From: MAG-121220-bin8 sp964433845
GTDB lineage: Bacteria > Bacteroidota > Bacteroidia > Flavobacteriales > Flavobacteriaceae
Assembly: GCA_964433845.1 (NCBI GenBank)
Contig: CAYSTA010000001.1
Location: forward strand, 1 to 64,000
Direction: 5' to 3'
DNA length: 64,000 nucleotides
The translations under genes were made by a program, and so were the position numbers. Below the pieces are notes generated by a model that did no database searches, was not told where the DNA came from, and saw only the letters and a program-made list of their open reading frames with translations. Position 1 is the first letter of the stretch; the number at the start of each line of letters is the position of its first letter. Of the stretch, positions 34,203 through 42,723 are shown in pieces.

Positions 34203-34916
34203 ATGAAAATAGCAATCCTTGGTTACGGTAAAATGGGCAAAGAAATTGAAAAAATTTCTTTAGAAAGAGGACACAATATAATATTTAAAATTGATAAGAA
34301 TTCTATCGTTAAAAATATTGAAGGTGCTGATGTTGCAATTAACTTTAGTACACCAAATTCTGCTGTCAATAATATTGAATTAGCATTAAAAAGTTTAGTG
34401 CCAGTTATTAGCGGAACTACGGGATGGCTTTCAGATTTTAACAGAATTAAAGAATTATCTAATAAATTAAAAACAAGTTTTTTATACTCATCAAACTTTA
34501 GCTTAGGTGTAAATTTGTTTTTTGAATTAAATAAAAGGCTAGCTAAAATCATGAAAGTACATGATCAATATAAATTAAATATTGAAGAAACTCATCATAT
34601 TAATAAAATAGATAGACCAAGCGGAACTGCTATTTCACTAGCAAAAGGAATAATTGAAACTGGGAAATATAGCGATTGGTCTTTGAATAGAAATACAAAT
34701 AAATCTATTTCAATAAAGTCTAAAAGAATAGACAAAGTTCATGGAATTCATAAAGTAAAATATTCTTCAATGACAGACTCTATTGAAATTACACACACTG
34801 CAAAAAACAGAAGAGGATTTGCCCTTGGTGCAATTATTTGTGCTGAATGGATAATTAACAAAAAAGGGATTTTTGAAATGAAAGATGTTATAAACGATAC
34901 CAAATTTAAATTTTAA
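34203..34916 (+). CDS. dapB: 4-hydroxy-tetrahydrodipicolinate reductase
   Basis: The 237-residue enzyme has the Rossmann motif LGYGKMGKEIEKI near the N-terminus, SGTTGWL, the catalytic HH in IEETHHINKIDRPSGTA and the C-terminal NRRGFALGAIICAEW. It reduces the DapA product toward lysine and meso-diaminopimelate. The length is normal for the short Bacteroidota form. It is spaced 2 bases from DUF5683 and 2 bases before lepB, so all are one operon. Confidence 0.93.
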   Translation: MKIAILGYGKMGKEIEKISLERGHNIIFKIDKNSIVKNIEGADVAINFSTPNSAVNNIELALKSLVPVISGTTGWLSDFNRIKELSNKLKTSFLYSSNFSLGVNLFFELNKRLAKIMKVHDQYKLNIEETHHINKIDRPSGTAISLAKGIIETGKYSDWSLNRNTNKSISIKSKRIDKVHGIHKVKYSSMTDSIEITHTAKNRRGFALGAIICAEWIINKKGIFEMKDVINDTKFKF

Positions 34917-34918
34917 AC

Positions 34919-36619
34919 ATGACATTATTTCAATGGTTTATATTTTTTTTAATTATTCAAATAATTCATGGAATAGGGACGTGGAAATTATATAAGTCTG
35001 CTGGATTTAAAGAAATCTATGCTTTTATCCCTGTATATAATACTATAATTTTAATGAAGATTATTAATCGCCCTTGGTGGTGGGTTTTTCTAATTTTTAT
35101 TCCAATAATAAACCTTTTAATAATTCCTGTAATTTGGGTTGAAACATGTAGAAGTTTTGGAAAAAATTCATTAACTGATACTCTTTTTGTTTTAATATCT
35201 CTAGGACTATTTATTTACACCATCAATTATTCAAGTAAAGTTGAATATATTATTGATAGAGATTTAAATCCTAAAACTGCTTTGGGTGAATGGGTAAGCT
35301 CAATAATTTTTGCTATAATACTTGCAACTATAGTTCACACTTATTTTATTCAGCCTTACATAATTCCAACAGGTTCACTTGAAAAAACGCTTTTAGTTGG
35401 TGATTTTTTATTTGTTAGTAAGTTTCATTATGGAGCAAGAGTTCCTCAGACAGCAGTTTCATTTCCAATGGTTCATGATACTATAGTAGGTACTGGAATT
35501 AGATCCTACTTAAATAAGCCTCAAATACCATACTTTAGATTACCTGGATTTGAAAAAGTCAAAAGAAATGAAATTGTTACTTTTAGTTGGCCAGCCGACA
35601 CTGTTAGAAAATTCTTTGTTAAGGAAAAGGGAGTCAAAAAGCCAATCGATAAAAAATCAAATTATGTTAAGAGATGTGTCGCTATACCTTCAGATACACT
35701 GGAAATAATAAATGGTATAATTCATATTAATGGTAAAAGAAGTAAAATGCCATATAGGGCAAAACCTATTTACTCATTTTCTGCTTTTAGTTCTTCAGGA
35801 GTTTCTACTTCCAAACTTGCTCAACTTGGAATAGATATTCAAAGAAAATTCAAAGTTTCTGAAATTACACAAAATAAATACAAATTAATTCAGCCTTACA
35901 TACAAGGAATAATTGATAATAATCCTAACAACTTTATAGTTATAACAAGTTCCAAGGGAATTCCTTATGATGTTAGGTCTAAAGGCAGAATTATTTTATC
36001 TGAAATTACTGACTATAAAATAGACTTACTTCTTACAGAAGAAGAAGCTAAAATTGTAACCAATAGTAAATTAATTGATAGCCTTAAAAGAAATTTTAAA
36101 ACTTATAAATCTTATAATACCTCTTTTTTCCCGAATGATATAAAGTATAATTGGAATGAAGATAATTTTGGGCCAATAATTATGCCTAAAAAGGGAGTAA
36201 AAGTTAAGTTAACTTTATCCAATCTTCCGATTTATAAGAAACTTATTAGAGACTATGAAAAAAATACATTAACACTTGAAAATAGTATTATTAAAATAAA
36301 TAATCAAGCTACTGATGAGTATACATTTAAGCAAGATTATTTTTGGATGATGGGTGATAATCGTTACAGATCAGAGGATAGTAGGGTTTGGGGATTTGTT
36401 CCAGAAGACCATATAGTAGGCAAACCTGTTTTTATATGGATGAGTATAGATGGAATAAATGATGGTTTTAAAAACTGGAAAATTAGATGGAATAGAGTCT
36501 TTACAACTGTAAATTTAGATGGAGAACCCAAATCATACAGATGGTATTTTTTATTTGGTGTTTTGTTTACCATAGGGATTTCCGAATTTAATAAAAGAAA
36601 AAAACTAAATAAACTCTGA
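34919..36619 (+). CDS. lepB: Signal peptidase I
   Basis: The 566-residue membrane protease has about four N-terminal helices (1-145), the catalytic Ser153 in IIPTGSLEKTL, the general base Lys251 in YVKRCVAIPSDTL and later motifs YFWMMGDNRYRSEDSRVWG. It removes signal peptides at the outer face of the inner membrane. It is about twice the length of the E. coli core by extra helices and a central beta insertion, as usual in Bacteroidota. Its stop shares CTGA with the next start. Confidence 0.93.
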   Translation: MTLFQWFIFFLIIQIIHGIGTWKLYKSAGFKEIYAFIPVYNTIILMKIINRPWWWVFLIFIPIINLLIIPVIWVETCRSFGKNSLTDTLFVLISLGLFIYTINYSSKVEYIIDRDLNPKTALGEWVSSIIFAIILATIVHTYFIQPYIIPTGSLEKTLLVGDFLFVSKFHYGARVPQTAVSFPMVHDTIVGTGIRSYLNKPQIPYFRLPGFEKVKRNEIVTFSWPADTVRKFFVKEKGVKKPIDKKSNYVKRCVAIPSDTLEIINGIIHINGKRSKMPYRAKPIYSFSAFSSSGVSTSKLAQLGIDIQRKFKVSEITQNKYKLIQPYIQGIIDNNPNNFIVITSSKGIPYDVRSKGRIILSEITDYKIDLLLTEEEAKIVTNSKLIDSLKRNFKTYKSYNTSFFPNDIKYNWNEDNFGPIIMPKKGVKVKLTLSNLPIYKKLIRDYEKNTLTLENSIIKINNQATDEYTFKQDYFWMMGDNRYRSEDSRVWGFVPEDHIVGKPVFIWMSIDGINDGFKNWKIRWNRVFTTVNLDGEPKSYRWYFLFGVLFTIGISEFNKRKKLNKL

Positions 36620-37221
36620 AAGACACTTGTAAAATTATAACTCCATGTTATTTTGCTCCAATCTCACATTGGAAAGAAATAATAAGTGGAAATATTATTT
36701 GGGAATTAAACCAAAATTATAATAAACAAACTTTAAGAAATAGAACTTATATATACGGTCCAAATAAGATTTTAAAACTCAGTATCCCTATAAAACATTC
36801 AAAAGAATCATTTACATTAGAAAACACATTAATTGAAAATGATTTTGAATGGCAAAAAAACCATTGGAAATCAATTCAATCAGCATATGAGTCTTCACCT
36901 TTTTTTGAGTTTTATAAGGATGGATTAAAAAATTTATACTTTAACAATTATAAAAAACTTTCTGTTTTTAATATTGAGTGTATTAAGCTTGTATGCGAAT
37001 GGTTAGATATTAAAACTAAATTGATTTTCACAAAAACATTCAAAGAGAAATATAATAATGACATTGATCTTAGAGAAATGGCTGAAAAAAACTTTGATGA
37101 TAAATTCATAGTGAAAGAGTACATACAGGTTTTTTCCCAAAACCATGGCTTTAAAAATAACTTAAGCATTTTAGATCTTGTGTTCAACCAAGGACCTAAT
37201 AGCATTAGTTATTTAAAATAA
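36616..37221 (+). CDS. WbqC-family protein with a CTG start
   Basis: The plus-strand frame is open from 36616 to TAA at 37221 (201 residues). It begins LKDTCKIITPCYFAPISHW, includes YNKQTLRNRTYIYGPNKIL and LSIPIKHSKES, and ends QVFSQNHGFKNNLSILDLVF. This is the WbqC family (about 200 residues), linked to sugar modification of surface glycans. No ATG, GTG or TTG exists before residue 136. The only start that gives the full domain is CTG at 36616, in a 4-base overlap (CTGA) with the lepB stop, so translation is probably coupled. Automatic callers truncate it. Confidence 0.75.
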   Translation: MKDTCKIITPCYFAPISHWKEIISGNIIWELNQNYNKQTLRNRTYIYGPNKILKLSIPIKHSKESFTLENTLIENDFEWQKNHWKSIQSAYESSPFFEFYKDGLKNLYFNNYKKLSVFNIECIKLVCEWLDIKTKLIFTKTFKEKYNNDIDLREMAEKNFDDKFIVKEYIQVFSQNHGFKNNLSILDLVFNQGPNSISYLK

Positions 37222-37510
37222 AAAGCAGGCCATAAGCCGGATTCTGTCGTGCCTTATCATTTATCTAGACAAAATATTACTATTTTGTTCAAACCGCCCA
37301 CCCTCCAACATCGAACGAGCAATTCTTAAAAGTTGGTCTACGTGACGTTTCACCTTATAGAGTTTACCTGATTTCACTACAGCCTAACTGTACATTCTTT
37401 CTGTTGCACTAGTCCTCTATTTTCATAGTGACGGGTGTTACCCGCTATAATGCTCTATGGTGTCCGGACTTTCCTCTTTTGAAAACAAAAGCGATAAGGT
37501 GGCCTGCACA
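37222..37510 (-). ncRNA. rnpB: RNase P RNA, compact
   Basis: On the minus strand the hallmark GAGGAAAGTCCGGACACCAT is present at about 37457-37476 and the 3' hallmark AGAATCCGGCTTATGGCCTGC near 37225-37244. GCAGGCC at 37507-37501 pairs with GGCCTGC at 37231-37225 to close P1, which fixes both ends. It is about 285 bases, short for a class A RNA. A TACTTTTG -7 box lies at 37519-37512. It is the catalytic RNA that makes tRNA 5' ends. It fills almost the entire gap between wbqC and dnaX. Confidence 0.92.
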
Positions 37511-37511
37511 G

Positions 37512-37519
37512 CAAAAGTA
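37512..37519 (-). promoter_or_regulatory. -7 box of rnpB (TACTTTTG)
   Basis: On the minus strand TACTTTTG fits TAnnTTTG and predicts a start near 37507, the first base of the P1 helix of RNase P RNA. The agreement with the RNA end supports it. The -33 position has TTTA rather than TTTG. Confidence 0.55.
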
Positions 37520-37589
37520 TGGTAAAAATTGCTGTTGATAAAAAGTTTTATTTAATTAATTATATCAATATATTAATATTGTCAATTTA

Positions 37590-37597
37590 TATATTTG
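37590..37597 (+). promoter_or_regulatory. -7 box next to dnaX (TATATTTG)
   Basis: TATATTTG fits the Bacteroidota -7 motif and ends 5 bases before the dnaX ATG, so the predicted transcription start coincides with the start codon (a leaderless mRNA). No clear -33 element is seen, so the site could be fortuitous. Confidence 0.35.
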
Positions 37598-37601
37598 TTA
37601 A

Positions 37602-39266
37602 ATGAATGATTTTGTTGTTTCAGCATTAAAATATAGACCAGATTCATTTGAGAATGTTATTGGTCAAAATTCAATAACAAAAACCCTAGAAAATGCCATA
37701 AAACAAAATCAATTAGCTCAAGCTTTATTGTTTTGTGGTCCAAGAGGAGTTGGGAAAACTACATGTGCAAGAATATTAGCAAAAAAAATAAATTCAAATG
37801 GAACTAAAGATGATTCAGATGATTTTTCTTATAATATTTTTGAATTAGATGCTGCTTCAAATAATGGTGTAGATGATATTAGAAACCTTATTGATCAAGT
37901 ACGAATTCCTCCCCAAACAGGAAAATATAAAGTCTATATAATTGATGAAGTTCACATGTTGTCAGGTCAAGCATTTAACGCATTCTTAAAAACATTGGAA
38001 GAACCGCCACCATACGCAATCTTTATTTTAGCAACAACAGAAAAGCATAAAGTAATTCCAACTATTTTATCGCGATGTCAAATTTATGACTTTAAGAAAA
38101 TTAGCACTAATGATATACAGTTATACCTAGAAAAGATTGCAAAATCTGAGAAAATCAAATATGAAGATGATGCACTTTTTTTAATTGCAAAAAAAAGTGA
38201 TGGAGCATTAAGAGACGCATTATCAATTTTTGACAGACTAGTTAATTATACTGAAGGAAATATTACAAAAAGTTTAGCGTATGAAAATTTAAATGTTCTA
38301 GATTTTGAAATATATTTTAAAGCTTATGAACACTTAATTAATAATGATATCACCAACATGCTATTATTATTGAATATGGTAATTGAAAAAGGCTTTGATT
38401 CTCAACATTTTATTGATGGATTTTCATCACATCTGAGAGATTTAATGGTCTCTAAAAATGATCAGACTCATATTTTACTTGAACAAAATAGCTCAATTTC
38501 AAAAAAATATATTGAACAATCTAAAATCAAAGATCTAGATTTTATATTAAAAGCGATTGATTTATGTGAAGATTGTAGTTATCGATATAAAACAAGTAAA
38601 AATCAACGCTTATTAGTTGAAATATGTTTAATGAAACTTTGTTCAATTTCTCAAATTGAATTAAAAAAAAAAATAACAATAATTCCTAGTGATTCTATAA
38701 AAAAAAATAAAGAATTAATTAAAAAAGAAATACTTTCTCATAATAAAAATAATACAGAAACAAAAACGGTAAAAGAAGAAAAAGACATTCCAAAAACTAA
38801 CAATGATAAAATAGTTTCTGGATTATCCATTTCTAGTCTAAAAATTAAAAAAACTATTAAGAAAAACAAAGAAAAAGAATTAATCAATACAAAAGTTAAA
38901 AGTGAAGAATTCTCTGAAGAAGACTTAAGAAAATTATGGATTAAATATTATTCTAATTTATTAGATAAGGGAGAGAAAAATCTTGCTAGTATATTACAGA
39001 TTGATCAACCAATAGTAAAAAATAAGCATGAAATACATTTTACCTTATCTAACAATACTAACAAAATAGAACTCGAAAAAAACAAAAAGAATCTTCTTCT
39101 TTTTTTAAAAGAAAAATTAAATAATAATCTTATTGAACTAATAGTCCATGTAAATAAAGAAAAAGAAAAAGAATTTATTTACTCAACTACTGAAAAATTT
39201 GAAAAACTCAAAGCAATAAATCCTAGTATAGAAAAAATGCGCAGGGAATTTAAATTAGGGCTTTAG
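37602..39266 (+). CDS. dnaX: DNA polymerase III subunit gamma/tau
   Basis: The 554-residue AAA+ protein has the Walker A FCGPRGVGKTTCA (45-57), Walker B YIIDEVHML and sensor 1 FILATTEKHKV, then domains II/III and a Lys-rich linker (about 370-440). The zinc-finger cysteines of most DnaX proteins are absent; residues about 65-80 hold an acidic loop (NGTKDDSDDF), as is normal in flavobacteria. The C-terminal part is long and may be tau-specific. It loads the sliding clamp. It ends convergently over the ppx remnant by four bases. Confidence 0.93.
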   Translation: MNDFVVSALKYRPDSFENVIGQNSITKTLENAIKQNQLAQALLFCGPRGVGKTTCARILAKKINSNGTKDDSDDFSYNIFELDAASNNGVDDIRNLIDQVRIPPQTGKYKVYIIDEVHMLSGQAFNAFLKTLEEPPPYAIFILATTEKHKVIPTILSRCQIYDFKKISTNDIQLYLEKIAKSEKIKYEDDALFLIAKKSDGALRDALSIFDRLVNYTEGNITKSLAYENLNVLDFEIYFKAYEHLINNDITNMLLLLNMVIEKGFDSQHFIDGFSSHLRDLMVSKNDQTHILLEQNSSISKKYIEQSKIKDLDFILKAIDLCEDCSYRYKTSKNQRLLVEICLMKLCSISQIELKKKITIIPSDSIKKNKELIKKEILSHNKNNTETKTVKEEKDIPKTNNDKIVSGLSISSLKIKKTIKKNKEKELINTKVKSEEFSEEDLRKLWIKYYSNLLDKGEKNLASILQIDQPIVKNKHEIHFTLSNNTNKIELEKNKKNLLLFLKEKLNNNLIELIVHVNKEKEKEFIYSTTEKFEKLKAINPSIEKMRREFKLGL

Positions 39267-39333
39267 AGTTTTAAAAGTTCTGAAACCATTCCATCAGCTA
39301 AACCAACCTTTGGAATTCCAATTTGATCAACAA
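39263..39333 (-). pseudogene. Remnant of ppx (exopolyphosphatase) 3' end
   Basis: A minus-strand frame of about 23 codons (about 39263-39331) reads IGIPKVGLADGMVSELLKL before a TAA, matching the conserved C-terminal end of Ppx/GppA phosphatases (VPKIGLADGIV). There is no start or upstream body: a TAA of the SDR gene precedes it. Its stop overlaps the dnaX stop. With the fragment at 40083-40181 it brackets the SDR gene in the place where flavobacterial ppx is expected after ppk1. Confidence 0.55.
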
Positions 39334-40086
39334 TTATTTTTTATTTATAATGGAACTTGTAGCCTGATCCTGAGGTAAAATTAATACATCAGCAATATTG
39401 ACATGTTTTGGTCTATTAATAACAAATTCGATTATTTCAGCAATATCTTTAGCTTCTAAAGCCCTATAACCATCATATACTTTGCTAGCTTTTGGATCTC
39501 CTTTAAATCTAACTTTTGAAAATTCAGTTTCAACTAGCCCTGGATTTATTTCAGAGACTTTAATATTATGTTTATTTAGGTCTATTCTCATCCCTTTTGA
39601 AATTGCATTTACAGCATGCTTTGAAGCACAATAAATATTTCCCATCTCATAAACTTCTCGTCCTGCAAGTGAGCCTATATTAATAATATGACCTGAAGAT
39701 TTTTCAACCATTCTACCAATCACTGCTTTAGTCACATATAACAAGCCTTTAATATTGCTATTAATCATATTATCCCAATCTTCTATATTCCCATCCTGAA
39801 TTTTATCTAACCCATGGGCATTACCAGCATTATTTATAAGGATACCAATTTGCTTGAAATCCTCAGGAATACTTTCAATAGATTTAACAACCTGATTATT
39901 ATCAGATACATCAAAACACAAAGATGTAATTGCAGTTAATTTAGACAAATCTTCTCTAATTTTTTCTAATTCTTCCGTTCTTCTTCCACAGATAATTAAT
40001 TGCATTTTTGATAGCGCAAGTCTATAGGCAGTTGCTTTGCCTATTCCGCTGGTAGCTCCTGTTATTAAAACCGTTTTTGTACTCAT
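39334..40086 (-). CDS. Short-chain dehydrogenase/reductase
   Basis: The 250-residue SDR has the cofactor motif TGATSGIGKA (8-17), NNAGNAHG, and the catalytic Tyr-x3-Lys in YCASKHAVNAIS with the upstream Ser in INIGSLAG. The motif after the first strand (CGRRTEEL) is typical of NADP-preferring YdfG-like enzymes that oxidise 3-hydroxy acids. Its ATG overlaps the TGA that ends the ppx N-terminal fragment (ATGA), and its 3' end is next to the ppx C-terminal fragment. It therefore seems to occupy the ppx locus. Substrate is unknown. Confidence 0.9.
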   Translation of the reverse strand: MSTKTVLITGATSGIGKATAYRLALSKMQLIICGRRTEELEKIREDLSKLTAITSLCFDVSDNNQVVKSIESIPEDFKQIGILINNAGNAHGLDKIQDGNIEDWDNMINSNIKGLLYVTKAVIGRMVEKSSGHIINIGSLAGREVYEMGNIYCASKHAVNAISKGMRIDLNKHNIKVSEINPGLVETEFSKVRFKGDPKASKVYDGYRALEAKDIAEIIEFVINRPKHVNIADVLILPQDQATSSIINKK

Positions 40087-40181
40087 ATTTTTGTGTCTAA
40101 AACTAATTTATCAAACAAAATATTAAAAATTATGTTAATATTTCTTCCAAAACCAACTACTGAAATCTTTTTATAATCCAT
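40083..40181 (-). pseudogene. Remnant of ppx (exopolyphosphatase) 5' end
   Basis: An ORF of 32 codons starts at ATG 40181, overlapping the ppk1 stop (TAATG). It begins MDYKKISVVGFGRNINIIF. This can be aligned with the Ppx start KKYAAIDIGSNAIRLLI if Asp and Ser of the phosphate-binding strand have been replaced (D to G, S to R), so catalysis would be lost. It ends at TGA in the SDR start. The likeness is weak alone, but its place (coupled to ppk1) and the matching C-terminal fragment beyond the SDR support a disrupted ppx. Confidence 0.45.
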
Positions 40182-42241
40182 TAGGTTATCTTTGGTACAA
40201 TATTCAAATAATAGTTGTAAATTTCTTCTTGAGATCTAAATTTTGTTTTAGTATTATTTTTATACTTATTTACTTTTGAATTATTTACATGCCTAGACTT
40301 GACATTATCCTTCCAATAAATATTAAATACATCAATTATTTCTTTTTTAATTCTGTCATCAAAAATAGGACAGGTAACTTCTACTCTATTATCTAAATTT
40401 CTAGTCATCCAGTCAGCTGATGAAATAAACACCTTATTATCATCGTTATTACAAAAAACAAAAAATCTTGTATGTTCTAAAAATTTATCTACAACACTAA
40501 TTACCTCAATATTTTCACTCATATTTAATTGTTTAGGAATTAAACAACATACTCCTCTAACAATCATCTGAATCTTAACTCCTGCTCTACTAGCATTGTA
40601 CAAATACTTTATCATATTACGACTAGTAACATTATTAATTTTAATTTTTATCCATGATGACTTTCCAAGTCTAGCATTTTTAATTTCATTATTAATTAAT
40701 TTTTTTAATTTACTTTCTGTGTTTATTGGAGAAATAATAAGGTTTTTAAAACTATATTTCTTATAATTAGCATCAAAAAAATTAAAAACTGATTTTACTT
40801 CCCTTAAAATATTGCTGTTTGAAGTGAATAACGTCATATCAGTATACACTTTTGCTGTTGACTCATTTAAATTGCCCGTACTAATAAAACCATAATTCTT
40901 TAAAAGCTTTTCTTCTTTTCTTTCAATTATACAAATTTTACCATGTACCTTTAGGTGTTGAGACCCAAACATTAATTTGATGCCTTGAGATTGCATTTCC
41001 TTTGCATACTTAATATTTGCAGATTCATCAAACCTTGCTTGAAGTTCAATTTGAACTATAACTTTTTTTCCATTTTTTGCAGCATTAATTAAAGCGCTTG
41101 CAACCTTTGACAACTTTGACAATCTATATATAGTTATATAAATAGTTTTAACATTGGGATCTATAGAAGCTTCAAGTAAAAAATTAATTATATATAAAAA
41201 ATTGTGATATGGTGCATGAAGGAGGTAATCTCTTTGAGAAATCTTTTTAAACATGCTCTCACCAAGCATAATTCCATTGACTTCTAATGGTTTAATGGGT
41301 TTATATAATAAATTATTATTTAAACTTGGAAAGTTCATATAATCTCTTCTATTGTGATATTTTCCGCCAGGAATCATGCTATCTGTGTCACTATCAATTT
41401 TCATTTTATCAACTAAAAAAGACAATGTATCTAAAGGTATTTCACTATCATAAACAACCCTTACAGGAACTCCAGAAGATCTTTCTTTTACGCTTTGAGA
41501 TATTTGTTCTAAGTAACTCTTTGAAATATCATCATCAAAATCAAGCTCAGCATCTCTACTTATTTTTATCATATTAGCTTGAATATTGGTTGGTTCAAAT
41601 ATTTTAAAAATTTCATTTAAATGAAATCTTATTATATCATCTATCATCATTACATAACTATTAGGATCAGTAGATGGCAATACAACAAATCTTTTCAAAT
41701 CCTTTGGTATATGAATTATGGCATGCTGAATGGTATCATTTTTAAGTTTCATTCTCACTAAAAGAAAAGATAAATTATCTTTAAATTTTGGTACTTTTTT
41801 TGATTTATTTAAAACTATAACACCTAAAGAAGGGCTTATTTTTTCACTAAAAAATTCTGTTATATATTTTATTTGTCTTTTGTTAAGATTAGTTTCATTT
41901 ACAAAAAATATCTTCTCTAATTCTAATAACTTAATTATTTGATCTAAGATTTTGAAACTTTTTTCTTGAAGTTCAATTGCAATTCGGGTAATTTCATTTA
42001 ATAATTTTTTTGCAGTTATATCTTTATATATTTTTTTACCAGAGTCATTACTAACAGCAATTCTTTTTACAGTAGCATAACGAACTTTATAAAATTCATC
42101 TAAATTATTAGAGAAAATACCTAAAAATCTTATTCTTTCAATTAAAGGCACAGATGAATCATTGGCTTCTTGCAAAACCCTTTGATTAAATTCTAACCAA
42201 CTAATTTCTCTATTTATATATTTATTTTTAATAGTGGTCAT
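40181..42241 (-). CDS. ppk1: Polyphosphate kinase 1
   Basis: The 686-residue protein shows the PPK1 order: N-terminal REISWLEFNQRVLQEAND, FLGIFSNNLDEFYKVR, the head domain, then the two PLD-like halves with LHAPYHNFLYIINFL, SKVASALINAAKNGKKVIVQI, QHLKVHGKICIIER (catalytic His region) and ISSADWMTRNLDNRVEV. It makes polyphosphate from ATP. Its start overlaps the sixA stop by 4 bases. Downstream, where ppx is usually found, there are only ppx fragments, so polyphosphate breakdown by Ppx may be missing here. Confidence 0.95.
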   Translation of the reverse strand: MTTIKNKYINREISWLEFNQRVLQEANDSSVPLIERIRFLGIFSNNLDEFYKVRYATVKRIAVSNDSGKKIYKDITAKKLLNEITRIAIELQEKSFKILDQIIKLLELEKIFFVNETNLNKRQIKYITEFFSEKISPSLGVIVLNKSKKVPKFKDNLSFLLVRMKLKNDTIQHAIIHIPKDLKRFVVLPSTDPNSYVMMIDDIIRFHLNEIFKIFEPTNIQANMIKISRDAELDFDDDISKSYLEQISQSVKERSSGVPVRVVYDSEIPLDTLSFLVDKMKIDSDTDSMIPGGKYHNRRDYMNFPSLNNNLLYKPIKPLEVNGIMLGESMFKKISQRDYLLHAPYHNFLYIINFLLEASIDPNVKTIYITIYRLSKLSKVASALINAAKNGKKVIVQIELQARFDESANIKYAKEMQSQGIKLMFGSQHLKVHGKICIIERKEEKLLKNYGFISTGNLNESTAKVYTDMTLFTSNSNILREVKSVFNFFDANYKKYSFKNLIISPINTESKLKKLINNEIKNARLGKSSWIKIKINNVTSRNMIKYLYNASRAGVKIQMIVRGVCCLIPKQLNMSENIEVISVVDKFLEHTRFFVFCNNDDNKVFISSADWMTRNLDNRVEVTCPIFDDRIKKEIIDVFNIYWKDNVKSRHVNNSKVNKYKNNTKTKFRSQEEIYNYYLNIVPKIT

Positions 42242-42723
42242 TTGAAATTCTTTGGAAAATAATATTTACAACTACCTGATTTAACTTCGGACCATAAAGA
42301 TACATCAAATTCAAAAATCAAAATAGCACAAGTTGGAACATGTTTATCTATAATGCCTGAATATTTTCTAATTAAGTTATTACAAGAATTATTGTGAGAG
42401 AAAACAAGAACAGTGTTTAAATCATTATTTAAGTTTTTAACAAACAAATCTACACTTTCACCTGAAAAATCATATAAATCAGTTGATTCAACAACAAATA
42501 GCTTTTTATAATTAGTTAAATTTTCTAAAAAAATATTAGCTGTTTGTTTTGTTCTTTTTGCATTACTTGAAAAAACACCATCAATTTGAATTGAAAAATT
42601 ATTAAGGATATTAGACATTAACTTTGCATCACTAAAACCTCTATTAGACAAAGGTCTTTCTAAGTCATTAACATTATAATCCCAAGAAGATTTTGCGTGT
42701 CGTATTAAAATTAATTTTTTCAA
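42238..42723 (-). CDS. sixA: SixA-type histidine phosphatase
   Basis: The phosphatase (161 residues from the TTG at 42723) has LILIRHAKSSWDY with the catalytic His and the later GVFSSNAKRTKQTA and VFSHNNSCNNLIRKY. SixA dephosphorylates phosphohistidine proteins. The usual caller start is ATG 42747, but this reads through the pdxH end by 28 bases; the TTG at 42723 gives the classic short start KKLILIRHAKSSWD and a 4-base TTGA overlap with the pdxH stop. The ppk1-sixA-pdxH order is common in flavobacteria. Confidence 0.85.
   Translation of the reverse strand: MKKLILIRHAKSSWDYNVNDLERPLSNRGFSDAKLMSNILNNFSIQIDGVFSSNAKRTKQTANIFLENLTNYKKLFVVESTDLYDFSGESVDLFVKNLNNDLNTVLVFSHNNSCNNLIRKYSGIIDKHVPTCAILIFEFDVSLWSEVKSGSCKYYFPKNFK

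Noticed and set aside
34919..36619. Oversized LepB as a possible fusion
   Set aside because: Extra helices and the central insertion are normal in Bacteroidota signal peptidases; catalytic Ser and Lys are in place.
37602..39266. Missing zinc-finger cysteines in DnaX as a defect
   Set aside because: Flavobacterial DnaX proteins lack this finger; the ATPase motifs are complete.
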